Part shown: one piece after another, positions 16,289 to 22,839 of the stretch | How the letters are laid out: each line of letters starts with the position of its first letter | Numbering within the stretch: the first letter of the stretch is position 1 | Assembly: GCA_903866355.1 (NCBI GenBank) | Contig: CAIPNE010000324.1 | Coordinates: forward strand, 1 to 22,839 | Source: an uncultured Gammaproteobacteria bacterium | Lineage (GTDB): Bacteria > Pseudomonadota > Gammaproteobacteria > Ga0077536 | DNA length: 22,839 nucleotides | Reading direction: 5' to 3' | Made by a program: the position numbers and the translations under genes | The notes under the pieces: model-generated | Seen by the model: the letters and a program-made list of their open reading frames with translations, nothing else | Told to the model about the DNA's origin: nothing | The model's database searches: none

Positions 16289-16554
16289 GGGAGTGTCCAC
16301 TGATTGAGTAGCGCCTAGTCTACTGCGCTCGCCCCTAAAACGGGGGTTGGTTGTGTTTGCCCAGGTTGTCGCGCATCCCCGGTGCTGCATCGCGTAGGAT
16401 GCCGACTTAATGATGGCAACCCACACCTTTTATTCACTGCGGCGCGGCGTGGCGGCCGGCGTGCAACTCGCCGCGTGCGGCGCGAGTACGCACCGGCCCA
16501 GCGCGCGCCGGGATCCGCTGGACTGCCCCAACGCCCACCGTGTCGCGTCCTGAC

Positions 16555-17550
16555 ATGCAGGACCCCGCAGTATTGATTGACGCCGCCGTTGCCGCTTTGG
16601 CGCGCGGCGAACTCGTGGCGTTCCCCACCGAGACCGTTTATGGCTTGGGTGCTGATGCCGCAAACCCGACTGCCATCGCGCGCCTGTATGCCACCAAAGG
16701 CCGGCCTGCTGATCACCCGGTGATTGTTCATATCGCCACCCCGGCGGGGCTTGCACATTGGGTGCGCGAGATTCCCCCGGCGGCACGCGCCTTGGCGGCA
16801 GCCTGCTGGCCCGGGCCGCTCACCCTGGTGCTACCGCGTGCCGATCATGTGCTGGACGCGGTGACCGGTGGCCAAAATACCGTGGCGGTTCGCTGCCCCG
16901 CGCACCCCTTGGCGCAGGCGTTGCTGGCTGCTTGCGCTGCGCGCGGAATTTACGGACTGGTGGCGCCCTCGGCTAATCGCTTTGGGCGGATCAGTCCGAC
17001 GCAGGCGGCGCATGTGCACGCCGAGTTTGGCGCGGCGCTCGAGATAGTGCTGGATGGCGGGGCGTGCGCGGTGGGTATTGAATCCACCATCGTCGACGTC
17101 GTGGGCGTCACCCCGCGCGTATTGCGCCCCGGCATGCTAAATGCGGCGCAGATTGCCCGGATTGTTGGTGGTGCTTTGGGTGCGGCTGACGCGCATTCGC
17201 CGCGCGTTTCGGGGGCGCTACCGGCGCACTATGCGCCGCGCACGCCGCTGGTGCTGTGTGTGGCCGCGGCGTGTATTGAGCGCGCCGCCGATTTGCTGGC
17301 GCGCCACGCCCGTCTCGCGCTGTTTGCCAGAGCCGCCACGCTGGCGCAAATTAATGCGCCGCAAGCGGTGAGGCTGGTGGCGCCAGCCACCGCGAGCGCC
17401 TACGCCCGGGTCCTATATGCCAGTTTACGAGCGTTAGACGCTGCTGGTTGTGCGCAGATTATTGTTGAAATGCCGCCTGCAAGCGCGGCTTGGCGCGGCA
17501 TCCACGACCGTTTGGCACGCGCAGCACACGGCGCGCCGGCGACAAATTGA
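16555..17550 (+). CDS. tsaC: L-threonylcarbamoyladenylate synthase (Sua5/TsaC, two-domain form)
   Basis: 331 residues from the ATG at 16555; a GTG at 16540 would add five residues and cannot be excluded, as neither has a visible ribosome site. The enzyme makes threonylcarbamoyl-AMP from threonine, bicarbonate and ATP for the t6A37 modification of ANN-reading tRNAs. The YrdC-like domain (about residues 5-200) shows AFPTETVYGLGADA, the KGRPADHPVIVHI loop, WPGPLTLVL, VAVRCPAHPLA, APSANRFGRISPT and GIESTIVD then RPGML. A linker GALPAHYAPRTPL leads to a C-terminal Rossmann-like Sua5 domain (about 225-331), so this is the long form, not the short YrdC of E. coli. A 47-codon frame ends inside the start region (16410-16553) and is probably not real. 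Confidence 0.93.
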   Translation: MQDPAVLIDAAVAALARGELVAFPTETVYGLGADAANPTAIARLYATKGRPADHPVIVHIATPAGLAHWVREIPPAARALAAACWPGPLTLVLPRADHVLDAVTGGQNTVAVRCPAHPLAQALLAACAARGIYGLVAPSANRFGRISPTQAAHVHAEFGAALEIVLDGGACAVGIESTIVDVVGVTPRVLRPGMLNAAQIARIVGGALGAADAHSPRVSGALPAHYAPRTPLVLCVAAACIERAADLLARHARLALFARAATLAQINAPQAVRLVAPATASAYARVLYASLRALDAAGCAQIIVEMPPASAAWRGIHDRLARAAHGAPATN

Positions 17551-17595
17551 ACCCTGACCGCGGCGGTGTCCTCAGCGCCGACTGAGCCTGAACGT

Positions 17596-17636
17596 CGTTT
17601 GAAGTTCGGCGTTTGAAGTTCAGTGTTTAAGTTAAG
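17596..17636 (+). repeat. Short tandem repeat, 14-base period
   Basis: CGTTTGAAGTTCGG (17596-17609) is followed directly by CGTTTGAAGTTCAG (17610-17623) and a degenerate 13-base third copy TGTTTAAGTTAAG (17624-17636). It lies in the 81-bp gap between the Sua5 stop and the histidine kinase stop and overlaps the kinase's TAA (17632-17634). Confidence 0.75.
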
Positions 17637-20394
17637 TTGGCCCGCCAGCGTCGCTAGGTTTTGCGGTGCGCGCGTTGCCTGCTCCCGCCAGAATGTCACG
17701 CAGCAAAGCGCGTAGTTCTACGACCGGGATGGGCTTGGGGAGAATGCCGAAGATGCCCGCCTCCCGCGCCCGTTCGGCGTTGCCGATTTCATCGGCCCCG
17801 GTACACAGCACAATGGGGATGTCCGGATGGCGAGCGTGAATCTCCGCGGCAAGCTCCAGACCGCCCAAATGCGGCATGGTGAGGTCGGTGATGACCGCCG
17901 TATAGTCATTGGGTGCGGCATTAATAGCCTCAAGTGCTGCGCGGCTGTCTGTGAAAACACTCACGGAGTAACCATCCTCGCGGAGGAACTCCCGCAAAAA
18001 AGTGCCGATCCAAATTTCATCATCCACCACCATGAGATGGTGGTGGACGTTGCCGACGCGCCCATTTGTTGTGGGTGACACGAGGTTCTCGGCAAATCCG
18101 CGGCCAGCATTGGGCGCGGCGGGGAACAGCAACCGGATCTCGGTGCCGCGGTTCTCCCTAGTCTCCACCAGAATGTGCCCGCCCAGACGATGAACAATAC
18201 CTTCCACCACGGCCAGTCCGATGCCGGTGCCCGAGCCGACCGGTTTGGTCGTGAAAAAAGGATCAAAAATGCGGTCCAGCAGCGCGCTACTAATGCCACT
18301 CCCGTTGTCCCGGACGCTGATGGCGATATAGCTGTCTGAGGTCGTACGATGGCAGCTCGCGCACGCTTGCTCATATGGCGCAAGTGGGCGCAGAACAATT
18401 GCAATGTCGCCACTCCCATTCATGGCGTCGCGACTATTGAGCACCATGTTAACCACGGCCTGATGCAGTTCCGTGGGATCGATCGCCAGCGCGGGACAAC
18501 TGTCGGGCACTTCTAACGACAGTGAGATGCTGGAAGGAATCAGGGATTTTAGAATTTGAAAGGCGTCTTTGAGGGCCGGGATAGGATCTTGTGCGACGGC
18601 CGGCAGGTCACTTGAGCGGCGGCTAAAGGCCAGCATTTTTTGCACGAGATCGCGGCCACGCTCGCCGGCGGAACTGATCACCTCAAGGTACTCCACCATT
18701 TTGGGGTTGGTGGCTTCGTTCGTTTGTTGTAAGCCCAGCCAGGCGTAACCCAAAATGCTGGCCAGAATATTATTAAAATCGTGAGCGACCCCGCCGGTGA
18801 GCTGACCGAGGGCATCCATTTTTTGTGCTTGTTGAAGCTGCTTGACGACCTGCAAATGGGCCTGCTGCTCCGTCTGCCGTTGGGTGACGTCGCGAATCAT
18901 GGTGAGCGTTTTTTGTGGCCCGTGCGGCACCATGCGGAACTCCCGAAACCGCGGGCCCAGCTGGGGGTCGATCACGTGGTATTCACCTTGCAGCATGCTT
19001 TGCTGGGCGAGCACCTTTTGCTGGGCCTGAAAAAAAGTGGGGACCAATTCAGGTGGCAGCACCTGCGCAATATTCAGCCCTACAGGGTGCTCTGAGGGAA
19101 AACCCCAGTCTTTCAGGCAGGCCGCGTGCACATCCGTAAACTGGCCATCAGTATCGTTAATGACGATGAGGTCTGGCAGGGCCAAGAGCATGGCGCGATG
19201 GCGCAATTCACTGTCGGCCAGCGCTATTTGTGAGGACTTATGCTGGTGGATATCGAGATGAATGCCGCTACCTTCGAGCGGGAGGCCCTGTTCATCGCGC
19301 CGCGTGACGTGGCCACGGTCAAGCACCCAGCGCCAGCTACCATCCTGCGCTTTGAGGCGATATTCGTTGTCCCACGTGCCAATTTCTCCGGCGCGCACTT
19401 GCGCAAATAGCGAGCTTAGCCGCGTCAAATCTTCCGGGTGTATGAGGGACACCCAGACCGCCGTGTTGAGCGAGATTTCGTTGGGGGTATAGCCGAGCAT
19501 CACCCACCAACGATCGTCCACCCACACCTTTTCACCCGCAAGGTCCCAACCAAAGGTGGCCACTTCGGCGCTGTCTAACGTGCGCTCGGTGCGGGCTTGG
19601 TTCTCCTTCAGCGCCGCTTCGGATTCTGCAATGCGTTGCTCGCTGAGGTCGTAGAGTGTCAGCAAGGCGCGCGGCTGGCGCGTGGCGGTGAGTACTTGGC
19701 GTAATTCGCAGCGAAACACGCGGCTACCGCGCTCGGTGATTAACCGAGTTTCGAACTGCAGTTGGCTCTGCTCGGCAATCGTGCGGGCCCAGTGCGTCAA
19801 TTCTGGGTTGGCCGGTAAGATGCTCGTTAGCATTGTCAGCGGTTGGTATTCCGCAATTTTGACAAATGCCGGGTTGCCGCTCACGAAACGGCCATCGATT
19901 TCGTACAAGCCAATGGTGAGCGCGTAGTTCGACGCCAGCGCTAGCATTTCTTCCACCGGCGGCTCGGCCTGCGCCTCGATGAGCAGCGCGCGACGACCAT
20001 CCAAGAGGGTGACTAGGTGATGGCTCTGGTAGTGGCGACGAGTCGTGCCGCGGGGGTCTAGCGTGACCCAGACCGCAATTTTTTCGCCCCGCTCGACCCG
20101 CAACAGGTAGTCGTTCAGGAGCGTATAGACCGCCTCAGACTGCGTTGCAGCGATATCTCGGGCCTGCAGCGACGCGACGCTTTCGGCCTTCCAGACTTCG
20201 AGCCCGGTCGGGTTTGCCCACAGACACTGGCAACGTTCGGTATCGAACAACCACACCGGGGTGTCGACTAACGTGAGGCCCGCAAGCTGACGTTCTATGT
20301 CGGCTAGGACCGCGCGGTCAGCGGGGTTTTCCTGCTGGTAGCGACGCCCGATTCGCCAGTTGCCATCGACTTCCGCGCTAGGCGGAGCGGTCAT
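17632..20394 (-). CDS. PAS-domain hybrid sensor histidine kinase with C-terminal receiver
   Basis: 920 residues from the ATG at 20392-20394, which overlaps the stop of the upstream GST gene as ATGA; this overlap decides the start. No membrane helix or signal peptide is visible, so it is probably a cytoplasmic sensor. Four PAS-like units can be seen, at roughly 30-125, 155-255, 270-395 (with the PAC segment WRWVLDRGHVTRRDEQGLPL) and 405-515. They are followed by a coiled stretch, the HisKA H-box GGVAHDFNN with phospho-acceptor His538, then the HATPase N-box (AVVNMVLNSRDAM), G1 (VRDNGSGIS), F-box (FDPFFTTKP) and G2 (GSGTGIGLAVV). A receiver domain at about 787-915 has MVVDDE, phospho-acceptor Asp837 (VITDLTMP) and the Lys of LPKPI. 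A CASCH motif (678-682) lies between N-box and G1. No output regulator is nearby; the signal is unknown. Confidence 0.94.
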   Translation of the reverse strand: MTAPPSAEVDGNWRIGRRYQQENPADRAVLADIERQLAGLTLVDTPVWLFDTERCQCLWANPTGLEVWKAESVASLQARDIAATQSEAVYTLLNDYLLRVERGEKIAVWVTLDPRGTTRRHYQSHHLVTLLDGRRALLIEAQAEPPVEEMLALASNYALTIGLYEIDGRFVSGNPAFVKIAEYQPLTMLTSILPANPELTHWARTIAEQSQLQFETRLITERGSRVFRCELRQVLTATRQPRALLTLYDLSEQRIAESEAALKENQARTERTLDSAEVATFGWDLAGEKVWVDDRWWVMLGYTPNEISLNTAVWVSLIHPEDLTRLSSLFAQVRAGEIGTWDNEYRLKAQDGSWRWVLDRGHVTRRDEQGLPLEGSGIHLDIHQHKSSQIALADSELRHRAMLLALPDLIVINDTDGQFTDVHAACLKDWGFPSEHPVGLNIAQVLPPELVPTFFQAQQKVLAQQSMLQGEYHVIDPQLGPRFREFRMVPHGPQKTLTMIRDVTQRQTEQQAHLQVVKQLQQAQKMDALGQLTGGVAHDFNNILASILGYAWLGLQQTNEATNPKMVEYLEVISSAGERGRDLVQKMLAFSRRSSDLPAVAQDPIPALKDAFQILKSLIPSSISLSLEVPDSCPALAIDPTELHQAVVNMVLNSRDAMNGSGDIAIVLRPLAPYEQACASCHRTTSDSYIAISVRDNGSGISSALLDRIFDPFFTTKPVGSGTGIGLAVVEGIVHRLGGHILVETRENRGTEIRLLFPAAPNAGRGFAENLVSPTTNGRVGNVHHHLMVVDDEIWIGTFLREFLREDGYSVSVFTDSRAALEAINAAPNDYTAVITDLTMPHLGGLELAAEIHARHPDIPIVLCTGADEIGNAERAREAGIFGILPKPIPVVELRALLRDILAGAGNARTAKPSDAGGPT

Positions 20395-20993
20395 GCGAGG
20401 TTCCGGTGTATCCGTAGTGCGTGGACTCGCACATGCCATGCGCTCAGCGTTGGGAAAGCCGCTAAGGCATCAGTGTGCAGCCCAGACAGGCTGCCGTTGA
20501 TGACTTTGTCGATCAAGTGCAGGGCTTTTAGGTCGGCAATGCTCAGGGCCGCGCCCACCAGCCAACCGTGCCCGGCTTCCGCAAGCCGCCGCTCCAAAAG
20601 GGCGAACCATTCGGGCAGCCAGCGTTGGGCCAGTTCCGCGCGCAGTTGTGCGCGCAGTTCGTCATCCACCACCCGGATGCTCACGCTCACCCGCGCGCCG
20701 TAGTCCTCGATATTGTCGAGGAGGTCGTCTACCCGCAACGCATCGCCAGGGTTGGGTGGCGTCAGGCCCGCCAGTGCGCCGGCCCAACGCAGAATGGCAT
20801 TGCTTTGTCCCAAGACGGTGCCGTCTGGCAATTCTACGACCGGCAGGGTGTCCCAAGGGAATTCGCCCGCTGCCCGTCGGGTGCAAAAATCGGGGTAGCT
20901 GATGCGGACGTCTTCGAACGGCACGCTGCCTAATCGGAGGGCATCACGGATCGCCGCACCGCGGCCAGGGAAGTCGAAGTAAAGGAGACGCAT
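20391..20993 (-). CDS. Glutathione S-transferase family protein (sigma-like)
   Basis: 200 residues from the ATG at 20991-20993, with GGAAAGGA about nine bases upstream; a TTG six codons earlier lies over this ribosome site and is less likely. The thioredoxin-fold N-domain starts MRLLYFDFPGRGAAIRDALR, with the Tyr of YFDFPGR in the place of the catalytic Tyr of alpha/mu/sigma-like GSTs. TLPVVELPDG then LGQSNAILRW supplies the cis-Pro and the glutathione gamma-glutamyl site (Q-S-N). The helical C-domain (about residues 80-200) has GAALSIADLKALHLID, the family's N-capping ALSIADL motif. The likely role is glutathione conjugation or peroxide handling in the cytoplasm; substrate is unknown. Its TGA overlaps the start of the hybrid kinase (ATGA), so the two are translationally coupled and probably share a promoter upstream, where a 12-base palindrome lies. 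Confidence 0.9.
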   Translation of the reverse strand: MRLLYFDFPGRGAAIRDALRLGSVPFEDVRISYPDFCTRRAAGEFPWDTLPVVELPDGTVLGQSNAILRWAGALAGLTPPNPGDALRVDDLLDNIEDYGARVSVSIRVVDDELRAQLRAELAQRWLPEWFALLERRLAEAGHGWLVGAALSIADLKALHLIDKVINGSLSGLHTDALAAFPTLSAWHVRVHALRIHRNLA

Positions 20994-21048
20994 GGAGAAG
21001 ATCCTTTCCAAAAATGGGCCCCGATGGACAGCCCTAACGCATAATCTT

Positions 21049-21060
21049 GTGCCTAGGCAC
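21049..21060. promoter_or_regulatory. Perfect 12-base palindrome upstream of the GST-kinase pair
   Basis: GTGCCTAGGCAC is self-complementary over 12 bases and lies about 56 bases upstream of the GST start. Minus-strand TTGGTG and TATGCG, poor but possible -35 and -10 elements, flank it at 18-base spacing. Its position would suit an operator controlling the GST-kinase transcript. Confidence 0.35.
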
Positions 21061-21129
21061 GCACCAATTACGACAGTACAGGGCGGCGGGTGTTTTCGCT
21101 AGCCTGCCAAACAGGTGGCGCTATGTTGG

Positions 21130-22392
21130 CTAGCCGGGGTTGAGCAGCACGCTGACGGGTGCTGCGACGCGCTGCTGCGTTCCGGTCGGTACCCAGCCGA
21201 CAGTGGTCATAAGGACTGCAAAACCCACCACATAAGCCAGTGCCACATGCCAACCGTGGCGCAACCACAAGCCCGCGGAACGCGTCTCGGGATACAGGTT
21301 GGACAGTGCCACCCCGGCGCTTGAACCAAACCATAACATCGACCCGCCAAAGCCCACGGCATAGGCCAACACGCCCCAGTCGTAGCCGCCCTGTTTCAGG
21401 GCCAGCGCGGTCAAGGGGATGTTGTCGAATAAAGCCGAGACAAAGCCCAGCCCCAGTGCGGTTGTCCAAGCAGCGGCCGGTAACGCTTCGACCGGCATCA
21501 ACGAGGCGCAAGTGACCAGCGAGAGGAGAAACAAAGAGCCCAGCGCGGTTTGCGGCAAGAGTTCCCAGTCGTGTCGCCGCACTTTGCTGGTGAGCACGAT
21601 GGCCCCCCAGAGCGCCGCACCCAACCAGGGGAACGCGTTGGCGTACTGTACATAGCGGGAGTTGACGGTGATGTTCGTCACCATCGCAGCGACCAGCATG
21701 AATAACACAATGCCCAAGCGACCCCAGTCGATCTGGGTATGGACGTGGGTGTCGCGGAGGATGGGGGAGTAGCGGTGCTGTTGCAGGGAGGCTGGGATGC
21801 CGCACACCACGAGGGCTACCACCGCGCCGGCGTATGCGTGGAGTACGTCTAGCGGGTGGACGCCGGCGATCCACATCATGGTGGTGGTGGTGTCGCCCAG
21901 GACGCTACCGGAACCTCCCGCATTGGAGGCCGCCACGATGCCGGCGAGATAGCCGATGTGTACTTTGCCCCGAAACAACTGATGCGCCATGGCCCCACCG
22001 ATCATGGCCGCGGCAATGTTGTCCAGAAAACTCGACAGCACGAACACCATCACCAACATCAAGAAAGCACCTTTCCAGTCGCCGGGTAGGTACTTAGGCA
22101 GGATCATCGGCACCAGGCTTTTTTCAAAATGGCACGCCAGCAGCGCAAAACCCATGAGCAGTCCGAATAAGTTCGTGAGGGTTACCCATTCGTGTTGCAG
22201 ATGGGCCAACAGCCCGGCCACACCGGGCCCGGTGTGAAAGCCGACAAACAGCAGTTTGTATCCAATAACCGTCGCCAAGCCGATGAGCGCGACGCTTAGG
22301 GTGTGGTGATGGAACACCGCCACCCCTAACAGCGTGCCCGCGAACAACCAAAATTCCAGCGGCACGCCGAATGGCGCAATTCCCATATTCAT
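21130..22392 (-). CDS. NhaD/ArsB-like ion transporter (citrate-permease-type membrane protein)
   Basis: 420 residues, very hydrophobic, with about 11 membrane segments. The ion-transporter superfamily pattern shows two related halves: FVLSSFLDNIAAAMIGG (about residues 117-133) and GFVSALFDNIPLTALAL (about 325-341) both carry the S-x-x-D-N-I motif of NhaD-type Na+/H+ antiporters. SNAGGSGSVLGDTTTTMMW after the first half is the conserved re-entrant loop of this group, often annotated as citrate transporter. It likely sits in the inner membrane and exchanges Na+ or another ion for protons; substrate is not determined. The ATG at 22392 begins MNMGIAPFGVP. A 7-base inverted repeat GGCTAGC/GCTAGCC (21098-21134) overlaps its stop codon but has no T-tract. 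It is divergent from the RND adaptor gene and separated from the GST by 136 bp. Confidence 0.85.
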   Translation of the reverse strand: MNMGIAPFGVPLEFWLFAGTLLGVAVFHHHTLSVALIGLATVIGYKLLFVGFHTGPGVAGLLAHLQHEWVTLTNLFGLLMGFALLACHFEKSLVPMILPKYLPGDWKGAFLMLVMVFVLSSFLDNIAAAMIGGAMAHQLFRGKVHIGYLAGIVAASNAGGSGSVLGDTTTTMMWIAGVHPLDVLHAYAGAVVALVVCGIPASLQQHRYSPILRDTHVHTQIDWGRLGIVLFMLVAAMVTNITVNSRYVQYANAFPWLGAALWGAIVLTSKVRRHDWELLPQTALGSLFLLSLVTCASLMPVEALPAAAWTTALGLGFVSALFDNIPLTALALKQGGYDWGVLAYAVGFGGSMLWFGSSAGVALSNLYPETRSAGLWLRHGWHVALAYVVGFAVLMTTVGWVPTGTQQRVAAPVSVLLNPG

Positions 22393-22469
22393 GAAATGGC
22401 AGTCTCCGGCCGGGTTGGGCGGTTTAGCGGGTTGCTGGAGGGGCGGGGAGCCCCGTGGGCCGGTGCCGG

Positions 22470-22503
22470 TTAATCTAGTTAAATCGACGACGGTATGCCA
22501 TAC
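22470..22503. promoter_or_regulatory. Candidate operator region between transporter and RND adaptor genes
   Basis: Two short symmetric sequences lie in the 237-bp divergent gap: TTAATCTAGTTAA (22470-22482, TTAA arms) and GTATGCCATAC (22493-22503, perfect five-base arms). RND pump operons are commonly controlled by TetR- or MarR-type repressors binding such sites. No regulator gene is in the window, so this is only a candidate. The rest of the gap holds a GC-rich stretch with no gene. Confidence 0.3.
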
Positions 22504-22629
22504 TCAGGATCCCACGAGGCTTGGCCCGCCGCCCGCGCCCACGATGTGCCCCATGGGGTGGCCGACGGCGAACTGCCCTTGGGTAACCATAGCCCTGCGC
22601 GAATCATCGGCTGAAAGGTCCTTATATCT

Positions 22630-22839
22630 ATGATTATGACCCGTGTGACGCCGCCGCGCCTAACCGCGCGCGCCCGCTTGGGTGCGCTGGCGCTACTGCT
22701 ATTCCTCACTGCTTGCGGCAAAAATCCAGCCCCTGCGGGTGGGCCTGGGGCCGCTCCCGCTGGACCACCGCCGGTTACTGCGGCGGCCGCCATTGAACGC
22801 GACATCATCGAAACAGATGAATTCGCCGGTCGCTTCGAA
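22630..22839 (+). CDS. RND efflux periplasmic adaptor (membrane fusion) lipoprotein, N-terminal part
   Basis: 70 codons are seen before the window ends, from the ATG at 22630 (AAAGG 11 bases upstream; Met3 at 22636 is an alternative). After a basic N terminus (TPPRLTARARLG) comes a hydrophobic stretch ALALLLFLTACGK, whose LTAC is a lipobox for signal peptidase II, so the mature protein is an inner-membrane-anchored lipoprotein. A flexible Pro/Gly/Ala linker leads to PPVTAAAAIERDIIETDEFA, the first beta strand of AcrA/MexA-like adaptors, where homologues have a similar ERDV-x-x-x-x-EF-x-G pattern. Such proteins join an inner-membrane RND pump to an outer-membrane channel; the pump gene would be expected just outside the window. 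Only the first segment is visible. Confidence 0.8.
   Translation, partial: MIMTRVTPPRLTARARLGALALLLFLTACGKNPAPAGGPGAAPAGPPPVTAAAAIERDIIETDEFAGRFE

Noticed and set aside
16410..16553. 47-codon frame (MMATHTFYSLRRG...) just before the Sua5 gene
   Set aside because: No ribosome site, Arg/Ala-rich product without a recognisable pattern, and it overlaps the possible GTG start of the Sua5 gene. A short leader peptide cannot be excluded but is not supported.
18349..18363. CxxCH as a cytochrome c heme site
   Set aside because: The kinase has no signal peptide or membrane segment, so it would not meet the periplasmic heme-attachment system; a non-heme role is more likely if any.
21098..21134. GGCTAGC/GCTAGCC inverted repeat as the transporter's terminator
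   Set aside because: It overlaps the stop codon, has a 23-base loop and no T-tract on either strand.
22479..22808. Minus-strand frame of 109 codons opposite the RND adaptor start
   Set aside because: It is antisense to the lipoprotein signal and linker, which have clear features; its own product is low-complexity Pro/Gly/Ala.
1..22839. CRISPR arrays, tRNAs, rRNAs, insertion sequences, phage or toxin-antitoxin genes
   Set aside because: None seen on reading both strands: no regularly spaced direct repeats, no T-loop sequence with cloverleaf context, no transposase motifs and no terminal inverted repeats.

Overview
The window is GC-rich, densely packed bacterial DNA that reads as a Gammaproteobacterial (or possibly Betaproteobacterial) chromosome. 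The evidence is a BepA-type outer-membrane quality-control protease, a pfp-hppA pyrophosphate pair of the kind described in methanotrophs and other Proteobacteria, a glgC/glgP/glgA glycogen cluster, and an RND-type adaptor lipoprotein. I see no tRNA, rRNA, CRISPR array, insertion sequence or phage gene. It looks like core chromosome, not an island.

Layout: (1) 1-587, the start of a GT4 glycosyltransferase on the minus strand, cut by the window edge. (2) 734-1816, a luciferase-like flavin monooxygenase. (3) 1905-3035 minus, a class V aminotransferase that is full length except for one in-frame TGA just after the PLP lysine. (4) 3207-6691 minus, hppA (H+-pumping pyrophosphatase) and pfp (PPi-dependent phosphofructokinase), probably one transcript from pfp to hppA ending at a clear terminator (3151-3181). 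(5) 6868-8400, bepA. (6) 8401-9072, a 672-bp stretch without a convincing gene but with a hairpin RNA candidate and a CRP/FNR-family-like promoter in front of a small membrane protein (9073-9390). (7) 9571-14979, glgC, glgP (opposite strand) and glgA. (8) 14998-15960, a threonine/serine dehydratase-like PLP enzyme. (9) 15971-16288 minus, a small secreted protein. (10) 16555-17550, a Sua5-type tRNA threonylcarbamoylation enzyme. (11) 17632-20993 minus, a glutathione S-transferase overlapping a four-PAS hybrid histidine kinase by ATGA. (12) 21130-22392 minus, an NhaD/ArsB-like ion transporter. (13) 22630 to the end, the start of an RND periplasmic adaptor.

Functionally the centre of the window is carbon storage and pyrophosphate economy. 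GlgC makes ADP-glucose and releases PPi, GlgA builds glucan, and GlgP degrades it. Pfp can use PPi to drive glycolysis (or make PPi in reverse), and HppA converts PPi into a proton gradient. Links between these genes beyond proximity are inference.

The observations most worth checking are the in-frame UGA at a position where I expect cysteine in the aminotransferase, the Lys-to-His change in the substrate-binding motif of GlgA, an FNR-like box between glgP and glgA, the CRP-like box in front of the unknown small membrane protein, and the hairpin-rich gap after bepA. No single segment looks like a wholly new multi-gene system.
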